From contig NZ_JONW01000006.1 of NCBI RefSeq assembly GCF_000712075.1, positions 124,001 through 188,000 on the forward strand: a stretch of 64,000 nt of DNA, written 5' to 3'. The notes under the pieces were generated by a model. The model was not told the origin of the DNA. It ran no database searches and was given only the letters and a program-made list of their open reading frames with translations. Origin of the DNA: Caulobacter sp. UNC358MFTsu5.1. Its GTDB lineage: Bacteria; Pseudomonadota; Alphaproteobacteria; Caulobacterales; Caulobacteraceae. The translations under genes and the position numbers were made by a program. The stretch's first letter is position 1. Every line of letters starts with the position of its first letter. Of the stretch, positions 32,131 through 40,245 are shown piece after piece.

Positions 32131-32931
32131 TCAGGCGGCCTTCTGGGTCCGGCGCGGATGGAAGAACAGCGCCTGGCCGATCGCCGCCTTCACCGTTTCC
32201 GGCTGGAAGGGCTTGGTGATCAGGAAGGTCGGTTCCGGACGCTCGCCGGTCAGCAGGCGCTCGGGGAAGGCGGTGATGAAGATCACCGGCACGTCCAGGC
32301 GGGCCAGGATGTCCTTGACCGCGTCGATTCCCGACGAGCCGTCGGCCAGCTGGATGTCGGCCAGCACCAGGCCGGGCGTGCGGCGGGACACGGCGTCGAC
32401 CGCCTCGCCGCGGGTGGCGGCAATGTCGATCACGTCATGGCCCAGTTCGCGGACCAGGGCCTCGATGTCGGCCGCGATCACCGGTTCGTCCTCGATGATC
32501 AGGACTTCGGTGGCCAGTTCGGCGTCGATCTCGCTCTGGGCCTCGGCGATCAGGCGCTCGACCTCGGCGAAGTCGCAGTCGAGAATCTGCGAGGCCTCGG
32601 TCGGGGTGAAGCCTTCCAGGGCGGTCAGCAGGAACGCCTGGCGGGACCGCGGGGCGATCCGCATCAGGCGCTGCGAGGCGTCGTCGGCGGCGTTGGACTG
32701 GTCGTCGCGCCGCGCTTCCAGCTGGGCGCCCGAGGACAGCCAGATGGCGTGGAAGACGCGATACAGGGCGACGCGCGGCGACAGGTTGGCGTCCAGCGAC
32801 CGCTCGCCGGCCGCCAGGGCCTCGAGCGCGACGCGGACATAGTGGTCGCCGGTCGTCTGATCGCCGGTCAGGGCGCGCGCGTAGCGACGAACGTAAGGCA
32901 GGTGCGGCGCCAGCCGGGCAAGAAGACTCAT
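32131..32931 (-). CDS. phyR: General stress response anti-anti-sigma regulator PhyR
   Basis: 266 residues. Residues 1-135 are the sigma-factor mimic (RYARALTGDQTTGDHYVRVALEALA, then RSRQAFLLTALEGFTPTEASQILD), and residues 141-266 a receiver domain (EVLIIEDEPVIAADIE). The phospho-acceptor is D192 in LVLADIQLADG, with the switch residue in VIFITAFP and the conserved Lys in FLITKPF. When phosphorylated by PhyK, the mimic domain binds NepR and frees SigT. It is divergent from nepR-sigT and has its own exact SigT promoter (33012-33036), giving positive feedback. Confidence 0.97.
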   Translation of the reverse strand: MSLLARLAPHLPYVRRYARALTGDQTTGDHYVRVALEALAAGERSLDANLSPRVALYRVFHAIWLSSGAQLEARRDDQSNAADDASQRLMRIAPRSRQAFLLTALEGFTPTEASQILDCDFAEVERLIAEAQSEIDAELATEVLIIEDEPVIAADIEALVRELGHDVIDIAATRGEAVDAVSRRTPGLVLADIQLADGSSGIDAVKDILARLDVPVIFITAFPERLLTGERPEPTFLITKPFQPETVKAAIGQALFFHPRRTQKAA

Positions 32932-33011
32932 GACCCCTCCCGTGTGAGTGTCTTCGGGTACAAAAAAGCCGGGGGTGCGGTAAAGCTACGCCGTTCGGCC
33001 ATCCGAACATA

Positions 33012-33036
33012 AACGCAACCCCCAGGCCCCGGTTCC
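33012..33036 (-). promoter_or_regulatory. SigT promoter of phyR
   Basis: Minus strand: GGAAC at 33036-33032, CGTT at 33015-33012, 16-base spacer, 81 bp before the phyR start. Confidence 0.88.
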
Positions 33037-33087
33037 ATGACAGGTTCCGAAGTCCGAAGAATTTTGCCATCATATGCTCAAGCTTGT

Positions 33088-33112
33088 GGAACCCCATACG
33101 GAATCCGACGTT
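33088..33112 (+). promoter_or_regulatory. SigT promoter of nepR-sigT-phyK
   Basis: GGAAC at 33088-33092, CGTT at 33109-33112, 16-base spacer. It rules out the longer nepR reading frame that starts upstream of it at 33084. Confidence 0.88.
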
Positions 33113-33176
33113 GTCATCCGGCGTACACTCATTCGGCCAAAGGGGGCGGGCGCCGCGTCTTGTCGGCGTCGAGGAC

Positions 33177-33362
33177 ATGATCGAACACGTACCCATGGAA
33201 GATCACCGCAAAGGGGCGGCCGCGCTGGACGAAGCGCGGCTCCGTCAGCAGGCTATCGGCGTCAAGCTTCGTCAGATGTTCGACGAGGTGGTGAACGAGC
33301 CGGTCCCCGACGAGTTTCTGGACATCCTGCGCAAGGCCGAGACGCCTTCGGGAGAGCGGTGA
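33177..33362 (+). CDS. nepR: Anti-sigma factor NepR
   Basis: 61 residues. NepR binds and silences SigT until sequestered by phosphorylated PhyR. The conserved core is visible: IGVKLRQMFDEVVNEPVPDEFLDILRKAE, the two-helix segment of the family. The start is uncertain between 33177 (GAGG very close) and 33195 (MEDHRK); the frame is open further upstream, but that part contains the promoter. It lies 2 bp before sigT, so anti-sigma and sigma factor are made together. Confidence 0.9.
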   Translation: MIEHVPMEDHRKGAAALDEARLRQQAIGVKLRQMFDEVVNEPVPDEFLDILRKAETPSGER

Positions 33363-33364
33363 GC

Positions 33365-33970
33365 ATGAGCGAAGCGCAAGTCGGCCGCTCGCCTTTCGAC
33401 CCGGCCCGCGACGGGACCTTCAAGAAGGAGCTCGTCACGCTCATCCCGCATCTGCGGGCCTTCGCCAGGACCCTGACGGGCGATCCCACCGCCGCCGACG
33501 ATCTGGCGCAGGACGCCATGATGAAGGCCTGGGACGCCCGCGCCAGCTTCCAGCTGGGCACCAACATGAAGGCGTGGACCTTCATGATCCTGCGCAACCA
33601 GTTCTATTCCGAGAAGCGCCGCTCCTGGCGCCAGAGCCAGCTCGACCAGGAAGCCGCCGAACGCACCCTGGTGGCGGTCGACGATCCCGAGGCGCCGGTG
33701 GCGCTGGACGAGCTGCGGCTCAGCCTGGCCATGCTGCCGCCCGAACAGCGGGAAGCTCTGATCCTGGTCGGGGCCGGCGGCTTCGCCTACGAGGAGGCGG
33801 CCGAGATCTGCGGCTGCGCCGTGGGCACGGTGAAGAGCCGGGTCAGCCGCGCGCGGCGCGCCCTGCAGGCCATTCTCGAGGCCGGCGCCTATGACCGCGA
33901 CGGCGCCGCCGCCGGCGACGCCATGTACGCCATCCTGGCCGACGCGGAGAGACTGAGCACCCTGCGGTGA
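33365..33970 (+). CDS. sigT: General stress ECF sigma factor SigT (EcfG)
   Basis: 201 residues of the EcfG class. Sigma region 2 spans about 20-95 ([34 protein letters not shown], then [17 protein letters not shown]). Region 4 spans about 120-175 ([47 protein letters not shown]). It directs polymerase to GGAAC/CGTT promoters, eight of which lie within 9 kb of this gene. ATG 33365 is preferred because GGGAGAG is 8 bases upstream; an in-frame GTG at 33359 is too close to that site. It overlaps phyK by GTGA. Confidence 0.97.
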   Translation: MSEAQVGRSPFDPARDGTFKKELVTLIPHLRAFARTLTGDPTAADDLAQDAMMKAWDARASFQLGTNMKAWTFMILRNQFYSEKRRSWRQSQLDQEAAERTLVAVDDPEAPVALDELRLSLAMLPPEQREALILVGAGGFAYEEAAEICGCAVGTVKSRVSRARRALQAILEAGAYDRDGAAAGDAMYAILADAERLSTLR

Positions 33971-35679
33971 AGTCTCTTCTCGGGCGAGGGGCCGGGGCGG
34001 TCGGGTCCATTCGGGTCCGACTGGCCGGCGCGCTGTTCCTCGCGCTCTTGCCCGTCCTGATCCTGGGCGTCCTGCAATCGGTGTTCGCCTTCAAGGCCGA
34101 GGCCGACTCGCGTCGCCAGAGCCTGGAGCTGGCGGCCGGGCGCAGCGCCGCCATCGCCCGGGCCCGCATTGAGGCCGCCGGTGTCCTGCTCCAGACCCTG
34201 GGGCCGGGCTCGGTCGGGCTGGAATGCGCCCAGCGGCTGGACACGGTGAAGGAGCGCCTGCCGGGCTACGCCAACCTGATCCGGTTCGACGCCTACGGCC
34301 GGGTGTCCTGCGCCGCCGGCACCACGCCGCCCGATCCCACCCGCGCCAGCCGCCGCTGGTTCCAGCGCCTGGCCGCCGGATCGCACATGGTCGTGGCCAG
34401 CATCCCCGGCGTCGACTACGCGGACGAGCCCGCCGTGCTGACGGCGGTGCGGGCCGAGACGCGCGACGGCCGCTTCGACGGCGCCATGTCCGCCGTCCTG
34501 ACCCTGTCGACGATCCAGCCCGAGACCGCCAACCGCTACCTGCCGGGCGGGGCCGAGGTGGCCCTGGCCGATTCCGAGGGCCATGTCTTCGCCGCCACCA
34601 ACCGGCGGGCGTTCGGCACGCCGACCATGGCCTGGCGGGAGCAGGCCGTGAAGAGCGGCTCGGCCCTGTGGTCCGGCCGCGACGCCGACGGCCGGCCGCG
34701 CGACTTCTCGGCCGCGCCCCTGGTCGGCCAGGAGGTGTTCGTCATCCTGTCGGCCAAGGCCCCGGGAATCGCCTCCTGGGCCTGGCTGAACCCGATGCTG
34801 CGCCTGCTGGCCCCGCTGCTGGCGTTCGTCCTGGCCCTGGCGGCCGTGCTCTACGCCACCGAGCAGGCGGTGATCCGCTGGATCGTCTATCTGCGCCGGG
34901 TCGCGGCCATCTACGCCCGCGGCCGCTTCACCGTGCGCCCCCTGCAGGCCGAGCGCGCGCCGCCCGAGATCCGCGAGCTGGCCGCCACCCTCGACGACAT
35001 GGCCGCCGGCATCGTCGCCCGCGACGCCTCGCTGCGCGACAGCCTGGGCGAGAAGGACGCGCTGATGCGCGAGATCCATCACCGGGTGAAGAACAACCTC
35101 CAGATCATCTCCAGCCTGCTGAACATGCAGCAGCGGGCCCTGACCGACCCCGCCGCCCGCACGGCCCTGAACGACACCCGCCAGCGCATCACCGCCCTGG
35201 CCCAGATCTACCGGGCGCTCTACCAGGGGCCCGACCTCAAGCGGGTGGACCTGCGCCCGTTCCTGGAGGAGCTGACGGCCCTGCTGCTGGCCGGCGACAT
35301 GTCGACCGGCGGTCCGATCCGCACCGAGGTCCACGCCGACCCCCTGGTCATCGACCCCGACCGGCTGGCGCCCCTGGCCCTGTTCGCGGTCGAGGCCATC
35401 ACCAACGCCCAGAAGCACGCCCTGGCCGAGCGGGGCGGCACCCTGACGGTCGACTTCTTCGTGCGCGGGGAAGAGGCCGAGCTGGCCATCGGCGACGACG
35501 GTCCCGGCGCGCCCAAGGGGCCGGTCGAGGGGGTGGGTCGAACCCTGATGACGGCCTTCGCCCGCCAGTTGCGCGGCAAGCTGCTGTTCGAGACCTCGGC
35601 CGCCGGCGGATTGCTGGTGCGCCTTGTGTTCCCAACGCCCGAAGCCCCGTCGGCCGAGCCCGCGACGGCCGGAACCTAG
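33967..35679 (+). CDS. phyK: Sensor histidine kinase PhyK
   Basis: 570 residues. An N-terminal membrane helix (about 20-40, [19 protein letters not shown]), a periplasmic sensor region (about 45-275), and a second helix (about 278-298, [18 protein letters not shown]) lead to a HAMP-like linker. A HisKA_2 core follows with phospho-His H372 in [24 protein letters not shown] and an HATPase domain ([20 protein letters not shown]). It phosphorylates PhyR in response to envelope-sensed stress. The GTG start overlaps the sigT stop. Its last two codons also supply the -35 box of the entericidin promoter. Confidence 0.95.
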   Translation: MKSLLGRGAGAVGSIRVRLAGALFLALLPVLILGVLQSVFAFKAEADSRRQSLELAAGRSAAIARARIEAAGVLLQTLGPGSVGLECAQRLDTVKERLPGYANLIRFDAYGRVSCAAGTTPPDPTRASRRWFQRLAAGSHMVVASIPGVDYADEPAVLTAVRAETRDGRFDGAMSAVLTLSTIQPETANRYLPGGAEVALADSEGHVFAATNRRAFGTPTMAWREQAVKSGSALWSGRDADGRPRDFSAAPLVGQEVFVILSAKAPGIASWAWLNPMLRLLAPLLAFVLALAAVLYATEQAVIRWIVYLRRVAAIYARGRFTVRPLQAERAPPEIRELAATLDDMAAGIVARDASLRDSLGEKDALMREIHHRVKNNLQIISSLLNMQQRALTDPAARTALNDTRQRITALAQIYRALYQGPDLKRVDLRPFLEELTALLLAGDMSTGGPIRTEVHADPLVIDPDRLAPLALFAVEAITNAQKHALAERGGTLTVDFFVRGEEAELAIGDDGPGAPKGPVEGVGRTLMTAFARQLRGKLLFETSAAGGLLVRLVFPTPEAPSAEPATAGT

Positions 35680-35695
35680 CTGGGCCGCCAACGTT
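35671..35695 (+). promoter_or_regulatory. SigT promoter of the entericidin-like gene
   Basis: GGAAC at 35671-35675 (inside the end of phyK), CGTT at 35692-35695, 16-base spacer, 53 bp before the ATG. Confidence 0.88.
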
Positions 35696-35748
35696 CAAGT
35701 GGGGCAACACCTCAGACGCCCAATTGGGGCGATCACCGGAGAAGACCC

Positions 35749-35883
35749 ATGCGCAAGCTCATCGTTCTGGCCGCGATCGCCGCCAGCCTCACCGTCGCCG
35801 CCTGCAACACCGTCGAAGGCGCCGGCAAGGACGTCTCGTCGGCCGGCCAGGCCGTCAGCGACACCGCCAAGGACGCCAAGTAG
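35749..35883 (+). CDS. Entericidin-like small lipoprotein
   Basis: 44 residues: a short signal sequence (MRKLIVLAAIAASLTVAAC) with a lipobox Cys at 19, then NTVEGAGKDVSSAGQAVSDT, the typical entericidin A/B core. GGAGAAG lies 5 bases before the ATG. The mature lipopeptide has only about 26 residues. Entericidins are stress- or stationary-phase-controlled in other bacteria, and a SigT promoter precedes this copy. It is followed by its own terminator, so it can be expressed without phyK. Confidence 0.9.
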   Translation: MRKLIVLAAIAASLTVAACNTVEGAGKDVSSAGQAVSDTAKDAK

Positions 35884-35928
35884 TCCCGAATTCGAGGTCT
35901 AGGAGCCGGTTCCGCCGGCTTCGGGATC

Positions 35929-35965
35929 AAGCCCGTCGGTCCCCAGGATCGGCGGGCTTTTTCGC
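35929..35965 (+). terminator. Terminator after entericidin-like gene
   Basis: Stem AAGCCCGTCGGTCC with GGATCGGCGGGCTT (two wobbles), loop about 6 bases, followed by TTTTTC. The rest of the 257-bp gap to 36140 is AT-richer and contains a likely promoter but no supported gene; a 36008-36163 reading frame looks non-coding. Confidence 0.88.
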
Positions 35966-36140
35966 GCCCGCCGCCCGGGTTATTCTACTTTAGATTTTAT
36001 TACAGAAATGCAATTTGAAGACGATCCGGAAACGGTCGGCGGGGCTTCGTTACAATCGATCTCAGCCGTGGCGCACCGGTTACAAATCTCGTCCAAATCC
36101 AGCCTGGATCGATATCCGCCAGCCAAGCCGAGGCTTCACC

Positions 36141-37235
36141 TTGGAGGTTCTTTCCACGGGTGAGAGCTCCGATTTGCCGCGTCCGTCCTCAGCGCCGATC
36201 TTCGTCCACAGCGGCTGGCGATGCTCCAGCACCTATGTCTGGCGCCGTTTCCGCGCCGTTCCCGAGGTGATGGCCTTCTACGAGCCCTGGCACGAGCAGC
36301 TGGCGACCCTGACGCCCGAGCGCATCGCCCGGGAGCGGCCGGAGACCAGCGGCCTGCGCCACCCCACCGACGGCCTGCCCTATCTGCAGGAATTCCAGGA
36401 CCTGCTGGGACCCGAGGGCGGCGTCCCCGGGTTCGAGACGCGCCTGGCCCTGGACGACTATTTCCTGCCCGTCGATCAGGAGGACCCCGGCCAGGCCGCC
36501 TATGTCGAGACCCTGATCGAGGCCGCGCGGCGCGAGGAGCGCACGCCGGTGCTGGCCTGCTGCCGCACCCTGGGCCGGATCGGCTGGCTGCGGCGGCGGT
36601 TCGGCGGCACCCACATCGTGCTGATCCGCGATCCCGTGCAGCAGTGGCGGTCGTTCTATTCGCTGCGCAAGCGGCCCCGCCCCACCTATTTCGAGCTGTG
36701 CCAGTACGTGATCCTGTCCGAGACGGCCGGCGGCGAGGCCGGGGCCAGGCGGCTGGGCCTGACGGCGGGCAAGGGCGACCTGTTCGAGCGGATCGCGGCC
36801 GTGCGCAAGCGACTGAAACGCGCGCCCGCCCGGACCTCGTTCGCCGCCTTCCTGGCCGTCTACGTGCTGTCCTATGTGGCGGCCCTGCCGCGCGCCGACC
36901 TGGTGATCGACGTCGACCGCCTGGGCGCCGATCCGCAATACGCCCGCACCATGTCCACGGCGATCGAGGTGCTGACGGGGGTGAAGCTCGACTTCGGCGA
37001 CTGCCGCACGCCCGCACCGCACGCCGGCAAGCTGGCCGTCGACTACCGCAAGGAAGCCGTGGCGATGATCGAGACGTTGGACCTCTCCGCGGCCCTGACC
37101 GCGCCGGGGCCGGTCCAGACCCTCTATCGCAAGCTGGTCAAGGCGCTGCCCGAGCGCGCGCCGGCGACGGTCTGGGATCAGGCGCTGGCGTTCTGGCGCG
37201 ATCGCGGCGCCAAGCTGGGGACGGCCCGGGCCTGA
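36141..37235 (+). CDS. Sulfotransferase-like P-loop protein
   Basis: About 364 residues. Near the start, IFVHSGWRCSSTYVWRRFR has the layout of the sulfotransferase 5'-phosphosulfate loop. GTHIVLIRDPVQQWRSFYSLRK near residue 200 resembles the 3'-phosphate-binding Arg/Ser region (RDP..R..S). It may move sulfate from PAPS to a surface glycan or small molecule; cysQ, which recycles PAP, lies 3 kb away. Start choice: TTG 36141 with GAGG 7 bases upstream. The frame extends to TTG 36015 but those 42 codons look non-coding. Confidence 0.7.
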   Translation: MEVLSTGESSDLPRPSSAPIFVHSGWRCSSTYVWRRFRAVPEVMAFYEPWHEQLATLTPERIARERPETSGLRHPTDGLPYLQEFQDLLGPEGGVPGFETRLALDDYFLPVDQEDPGQAAYVETLIEAARREERTPVLACCRTLGRIGWLRRRFGGTHIVLIRDPVQQWRSFYSLRKRPRPTYFELCQYVILSETAGGEAGARRLGLTAGKGDLFERIAAVRKRLKRAPARTSFAAFLAVYVLSYVAALPRADLVIDVDRLGADPQYARTMSTAIEVLTGVKLDFGDCRTPAPHAGKLAVDYRKEAVAMIETLDLSAALTAPGPVQTLYRKLVKALPERAPATVWDQALAFWRDRGAKLGTARA

Positions 37236-37238
37236 CGA

Positions 37239-38051
37239 TCAGGCCGCGGCGCGGGTGAACAGGCCGGCGCGTCCGGCGATGGCCCGCACGGCGCCGGTGA
37301 CGCCCTCCAGGGACTCGCCGCTGCCGACCAGCAGCACGCCGTCGTCCTCGAGCCGCGCGGCCAGGCTCTCGATCACCCGGCCGTGCAGGCTGGGGTCCAG
37401 GCCGGGCAGGACGTTGCGCAGCAGGATGACGTCGAACTTGCCCATCGAGGACAGGTCGGCCAGCAGGTTAATCCGCCGCCAGCGCACGGCCTGGCGGATG
37501 CGCGGGCTGATCGCCCACATCTCGTCCTGGTTCTCGAAGTGCTTGACCAGCAGCCGGATCGGCAGGCCGCGCTGCACCTCGAACTGGGTGTAGAGGCCGC
37601 TCTGGGCCTTCTCCAGGCAGCGGTCGGACAGGTCGGAGCCGAAGAACTCGAACCGGGCGCCGGGCGCCAGGTCGCGAGCCTCCTCGGCGGTCATGGCCAG
37701 GGAATAGACCTCCTGGCCGGTCGAGCAGGCGGCGCTCCAGATCCGGATCGGCCGCTTGCGCACCAGCTTGGACAGGGTCGGCAGCAGCTCGTCGCGCAGC
37801 TGGGCGAAGACCTCGCGGTCGCGGAAGAAGGCGGTCTCGTTCAAGGTCAGGGCCTCGACGACCGCCCAGATCAGCCGCTCCTCGCGGTGGGCGCGCAGGG
37901 CGGCGACAATCGCGTCGATCGACTCGAAGCCTTCGCGGCGCGCCAGGGGGTTGAGCCGGCTCTCGACCAGATAGGCCTTGTCGCTCTCGATCCGCAGGCC
38001 GGCGCGCTGGCGGGCCAGGGCGGACAGCAGGTCCATGTCCTCGGGCGTCAC
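37239..38051 (-). CDS. cheR: Chemotaxis methyltransferase CheR
   Basis: 270 residues. The N-terminal helical CheR domain (about 5-65) leads into the SAM-dependent methyltransferase (ALTLNETAFFRDREVF, RIWSAACSTGQEVYSLAM, FFGSDLSDRCLEKAQSGLYTQFEVQRGLP, then FDVILLRNVL). It methylates glutamates of chemoreceptors. The last motif reads RNVLPGLD where most CheR have RNVLIYFD, a small divergence. The GTG start overlaps the cheY-like gene stop (GTGA). No receptor, cheA or cheB is nearby, so it is an orphan pair with the receiver. Confidence 0.93.
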   Translation of the reverse strand: MTPEDMDLLSALARQRAGLRIESDKAYLVESRLNPLARREGFESIDAIVAALRAHREERLIWAVVEALTLNETAFFRDREVFAQLRDELLPTLSKLVRKRPIRIWSAACSTGQEVYSLAMTAEEARDLAPGARFEFFGSDLSDRCLEKAQSGLYTQFEVQRGLPIRLLVKHFENQDEMWAISPRIRQAVRWRRINLLADLSSMGKFDVILLRNVLPGLDPSLHGRVIESLAARLEDDGVLLVGSGESLEGVTGAVRAIAGRAGLFTRAAA

Positions 38052-38425
38052 AGCAGGCCCGCCTCGGCGAATTTCGCCGCGATGATGTCGCCGTCGAACG
38101 GTTTCATGATGTATTCGTCCGCGCCGGCGTCCAGCGCCTCGCGGATGGCCTCGATCTTGTTCTCGACGGTGCAGAAGACCACGGTCGGACCCTGTCCGCC
38201 CGGCTCCTGGCGCAGATGGCGCAGGAACTCGATCCCGTTCATCACCGGCATGTTCCAGTCCAGGAGCACGGCGTCAGGCATCGCGGCCCGGCACCAGGCC
38301 AGGGCTTCCAAGCCATCCGCGGCCTCGGCGATCTCGAAGCCTATGTCTTCCAGGACGCGCCGGGCGACTTTGCGGATCACCCGGCTGTCGTCGACGACGA
38401 GACAGGTCTTCACGGCACGCTCCAC
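38048..38425 (-). CDS. CheY-like single-domain response regulator
   Basis: 125 residues, one receiver domain: CLVVDDSRVIRKVARRVLED (acidic pocket), phospho-Asp in AVLLDWNMPVMNGIEFL near residue 56, switch Thr in FCTVENK, and Lys in YIMKPFDGDIIAAK. No output domain, so it acts by protein contact. The GTG start has GGGGGG 6 bases upstream. Co-translated with cheR. In C. crescentus the same gene order places it beside chpT. Confidence 0.93.
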   Translation of the reverse strand: MERAVKTCLVVDDSRVIRKVARRVLEDIGFEIAEAADGLEALAWCRAAMPDAVLLDWNMPVMNGIEFLRHLRQEPGGQGPTVVFCTVENKIEAIREALDAGADEYIMKPFDGDIIAAKFAEAGLL

Positions 38426-38508
38426 TCCAATCCCCCCAGCTTGCCGCCGAGGGTGTTAAGGAGCGGTGACGGCGGGGCCGTTCCGAGGGGATTATCGCCA
38501 GAAAAAGA

Positions 38509-39186
38509 TCAGGCGGGGACCCAGGCGGCCAGGGTGACCTGGTCCTCGCCCAGCTCGACGCCGATCTGGCCTCCGGCCGCCCGGACCAGGGCGTTCAGAT
38601 AGGCCGCCTGCACCCAGGGGCCGCCCAGGCCCTCGGCCAGAGGCTCGCCCTTCAGGCCGGCCAGGATTTCGGGACGAAGGCGGGCGCGCGGGCCGGCGGC
38701 GTCGGCGGTGATCGCCACCCGGTCGCCCGTGACCACGGCCCGCAGCGTCGCCTTGCCGCCGGCCGGCAGGGCGCTGGCGGCGATCTGGGCGATGTTGAGG
38801 ATGGCGCGGGCGCTGGCCTTGTTCATGGTCGACGGCGGGATCGCCCACTCCAGCGTCGGGCGCACATGGGCGAACACGCCCTGGGCCAGCTTCTCCAGCT
38901 CGCGGGAGTCGAAGTTCTCGGCCGAGGCGGAGGCGCCGAACGCCACCCGCGTGAACTGCAGCAGATCGGCCAGCTTGCGGGCGCTGGACGAGATCAGGCT
39001 CATGGCGTCCTCGCGCATGTCCTGGGCCGAGGGGTCTTCCAGCAGGTCCAGGCCCGAGACGATGGCGCTGGCCGGGCTGATGAAGTCGTGACAGAGGCGC
39101 GCGGCCACCAGGGCGGCGAAGTCGGGGCCGTTGACGTTCAGCTCGGGAGCGTCAGCGGGAGCGGCAGGGGCGGCGGCGTCGGTCAT
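38509..39186 (-). CDS. chpT: Histidine phosphotransferase ChpT
   Basis: 225 residues. ChpT passes phosphate from the hybrid kinase CckA to the cell-cycle regulators CtrA and CpdR, an essential relay in Caulobacter. The phospho-His is H33 in ARLCHDFISPASAIVSGLDLL. Helices of the dimerisation domain continue to about residue 90, and a degenerate, non-ATP-binding HATPase-like domain completes it (PWVQAAYLNALVRAAGGQIGVE). The N-terminus is Ala/Pro-rich. It should be constitutively expressed; no SigT promoter is present. Confidence 0.95.
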   Translation of the reverse strand: MTDAAAPAAPADAPELNVNGPDFAALVAARLCHDFISPASAIVSGLDLLEDPSAQDMREDAMSLISSSARKLADLLQFTRVAFGASASAENFDSRELEKLAQGVFAHVRPTLEWAIPPSTMNKASARAILNIAQIAASALPAGGKATLRAVVTGDRVAITADAAGPRARLRPEILAGLKGEPLAEGLGGPWVQAAYLNALVRAAGGQIGVELGEDQVTLAAWVPA

Positions 39187-39282
39187 GGCGCGATCTTTGG
39201 CGTGATTTGGCGGTTTGGCAAACGCCGCCGGACGAAACGGGGGCTGGTTTACCGGGGTTCGGCGGCCTATCAGGGGCCCGTC

Positions 39283-39468
39283 ATGGATCCCTTCATCGAA
39301 CCCGGCGTCCTCGTGCGCCATCCGGACCGCCCCGACTGGGGCCTGGGCCAGGTGCAGTCGGTGATCGGCCATCGCGTGACCGTCAATTTCGAAGACGCCG
39401 GCAAGCACACCATCGACGCGACGCGCGTCACCCTGGTCTTTGTCGGCGACGACCCTCGGGGAAGCTGA
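39283..39468 (+). CDS. DUF3553 family small protein
   Basis: 61 residues: MDPFIEPGVLVRHPDRPDWGLGQVQSVIG followed by RVTVNFEDAGKHTI. This SH3-like beta-barrel resembles the N-terminal domain of CarD/UvrD-C type proteins and is catalogued as DUF3553. Function unknown. It ends directly before cysQ (stop and start adjacent), so they are co-transcribed. Confidence 0.85.
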   Translation: MDPFIEPGVLVRHPDRPDWGLGQVQSVIGHRVTVNFEDAGKHTIDATRVTLVFVGDDPRGS

Positions 39469-40245
39469 ATGAGCTACACCAACCTGGCCGACTACGGCCG
39501 CGACCTGGCGACGATCGTCGAGGCGGCGGCGGAGGTCATACTGCCGTTCTGGCGCACCGAGCTGGACGTGGTCCGCAAGGCCGACGAGAGCCCGGTGACC
39601 GAGGCCGACAAGGCCGGCGAGCGGCTGATCCTGGCCCGGCTGGCCGAGCGTTTCCCGGACATCACCGCGATCTCGGAGGAGCACGCCAGCGAGTTCGGCA
39701 CGCCCGAGTCCGTCGGCCCGCGCTTCTTCCTGGTCGATCCGGTCGACGGCACCAAGGCCTTCGTGCGCGGCGATCCCAACTTCACGGTCAATATCGGCCT
39801 GATCGACCACGGTGTTCCGGTGGCCGGCGCGATCTGCGCCCCGGCCACCGGCGAGGTCTGGTTCACTTCGGCGCAGGGCGTGCTCAAGCGCGAGGCTCCT
39901 GGCGGCGCCGAGACCCGGGTCCAGGCCCGGCCGTGGCCCGAGGGCCAGGCCCTGGCCCTGGTCAGCCACACCATGAAGGAGGAGCGGGCGGCCGAGCTGG
40001 CGGCCCAGTACGGCTTCTCGCTGCGCGCCCCGATGGACAGCTCGATCAAGCTGGTCCGCATCGCCGAGGGCGCGGCCGACATCTATCCGCGCCACGGGCC
40101 GACCATGGAATGGGACACCGCCGCCGGCCACGCCATCCTGGCCGCCGCCGGCGGCCGCTTCACCACGCCCGAAGGCGAGGTCTTCACCTACGGCAAGGCC
40201 GATCAGGGCTTCCGCAACGGCTGGTTCGTGGCGCGCGGGGCCTAG
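39469..40245 (+). CDS. cysQ: 3'(2'),5'-bisphosphate nucleotidase CysQ
   Basis: 258 residues of the inositol monophosphatase fold. The metal motifs are SPVTEADKAGE (about 41), FLVDPVDGTKAFVRGDPNFTVNIGLI (about 87) and EWDTAAGHAILAAAGG (about 207). The combination FLVDPVDGTKAF and WDTAAGHAI is typical of CysQ, which removes 3'-phosphate from PAP left by sulfate activation and sulfotransfer. A histidinol-phosphatase of the same fold is a less likely alternative. Its stop shares CTAG with the convergent EF-hand gene. Confidence 0.9.
   Translation: MSYTNLADYGRDLATIVEAAAEVILPFWRTELDVVRKADESPVTEADKAGERLILARLAERFPDITAISEEHASEFGTPESVGPRFFLVDPVDGTKAFVRGDPNFTVNIGLIDHGVPVAGAICAPATGEVWFTSAQGVLKREAPGGAETRVQARPWPEGQALALVSHTMKEERAAELAAQYGFSLRAPMDSSIKLVRIAEGAADIYPRHGPTMEWDTAAGHAILAAAGGRFTTPEGEVFTYGKADQGFRNGWFVARGA

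Noticed and set aside
33084-33176. Longer nepR frame starting at 33084
   Set aside because: It starts upstream of the SigT promoter at 33088-33112, so that mRNA could not encode it.
36018-36045. SigT-like GGAAA...CGTT upstream of the sulfotransferase-like gene
   Set aside because: The -35 box lacks the final C and the spacer is 15 bases, outside the accepted pattern.
36008-36163. Possible 51-codon gene before the sulfotransferase-like gene
   Set aside because: No ribosome binding site, no motif, and it overlaps the better-supported start region.
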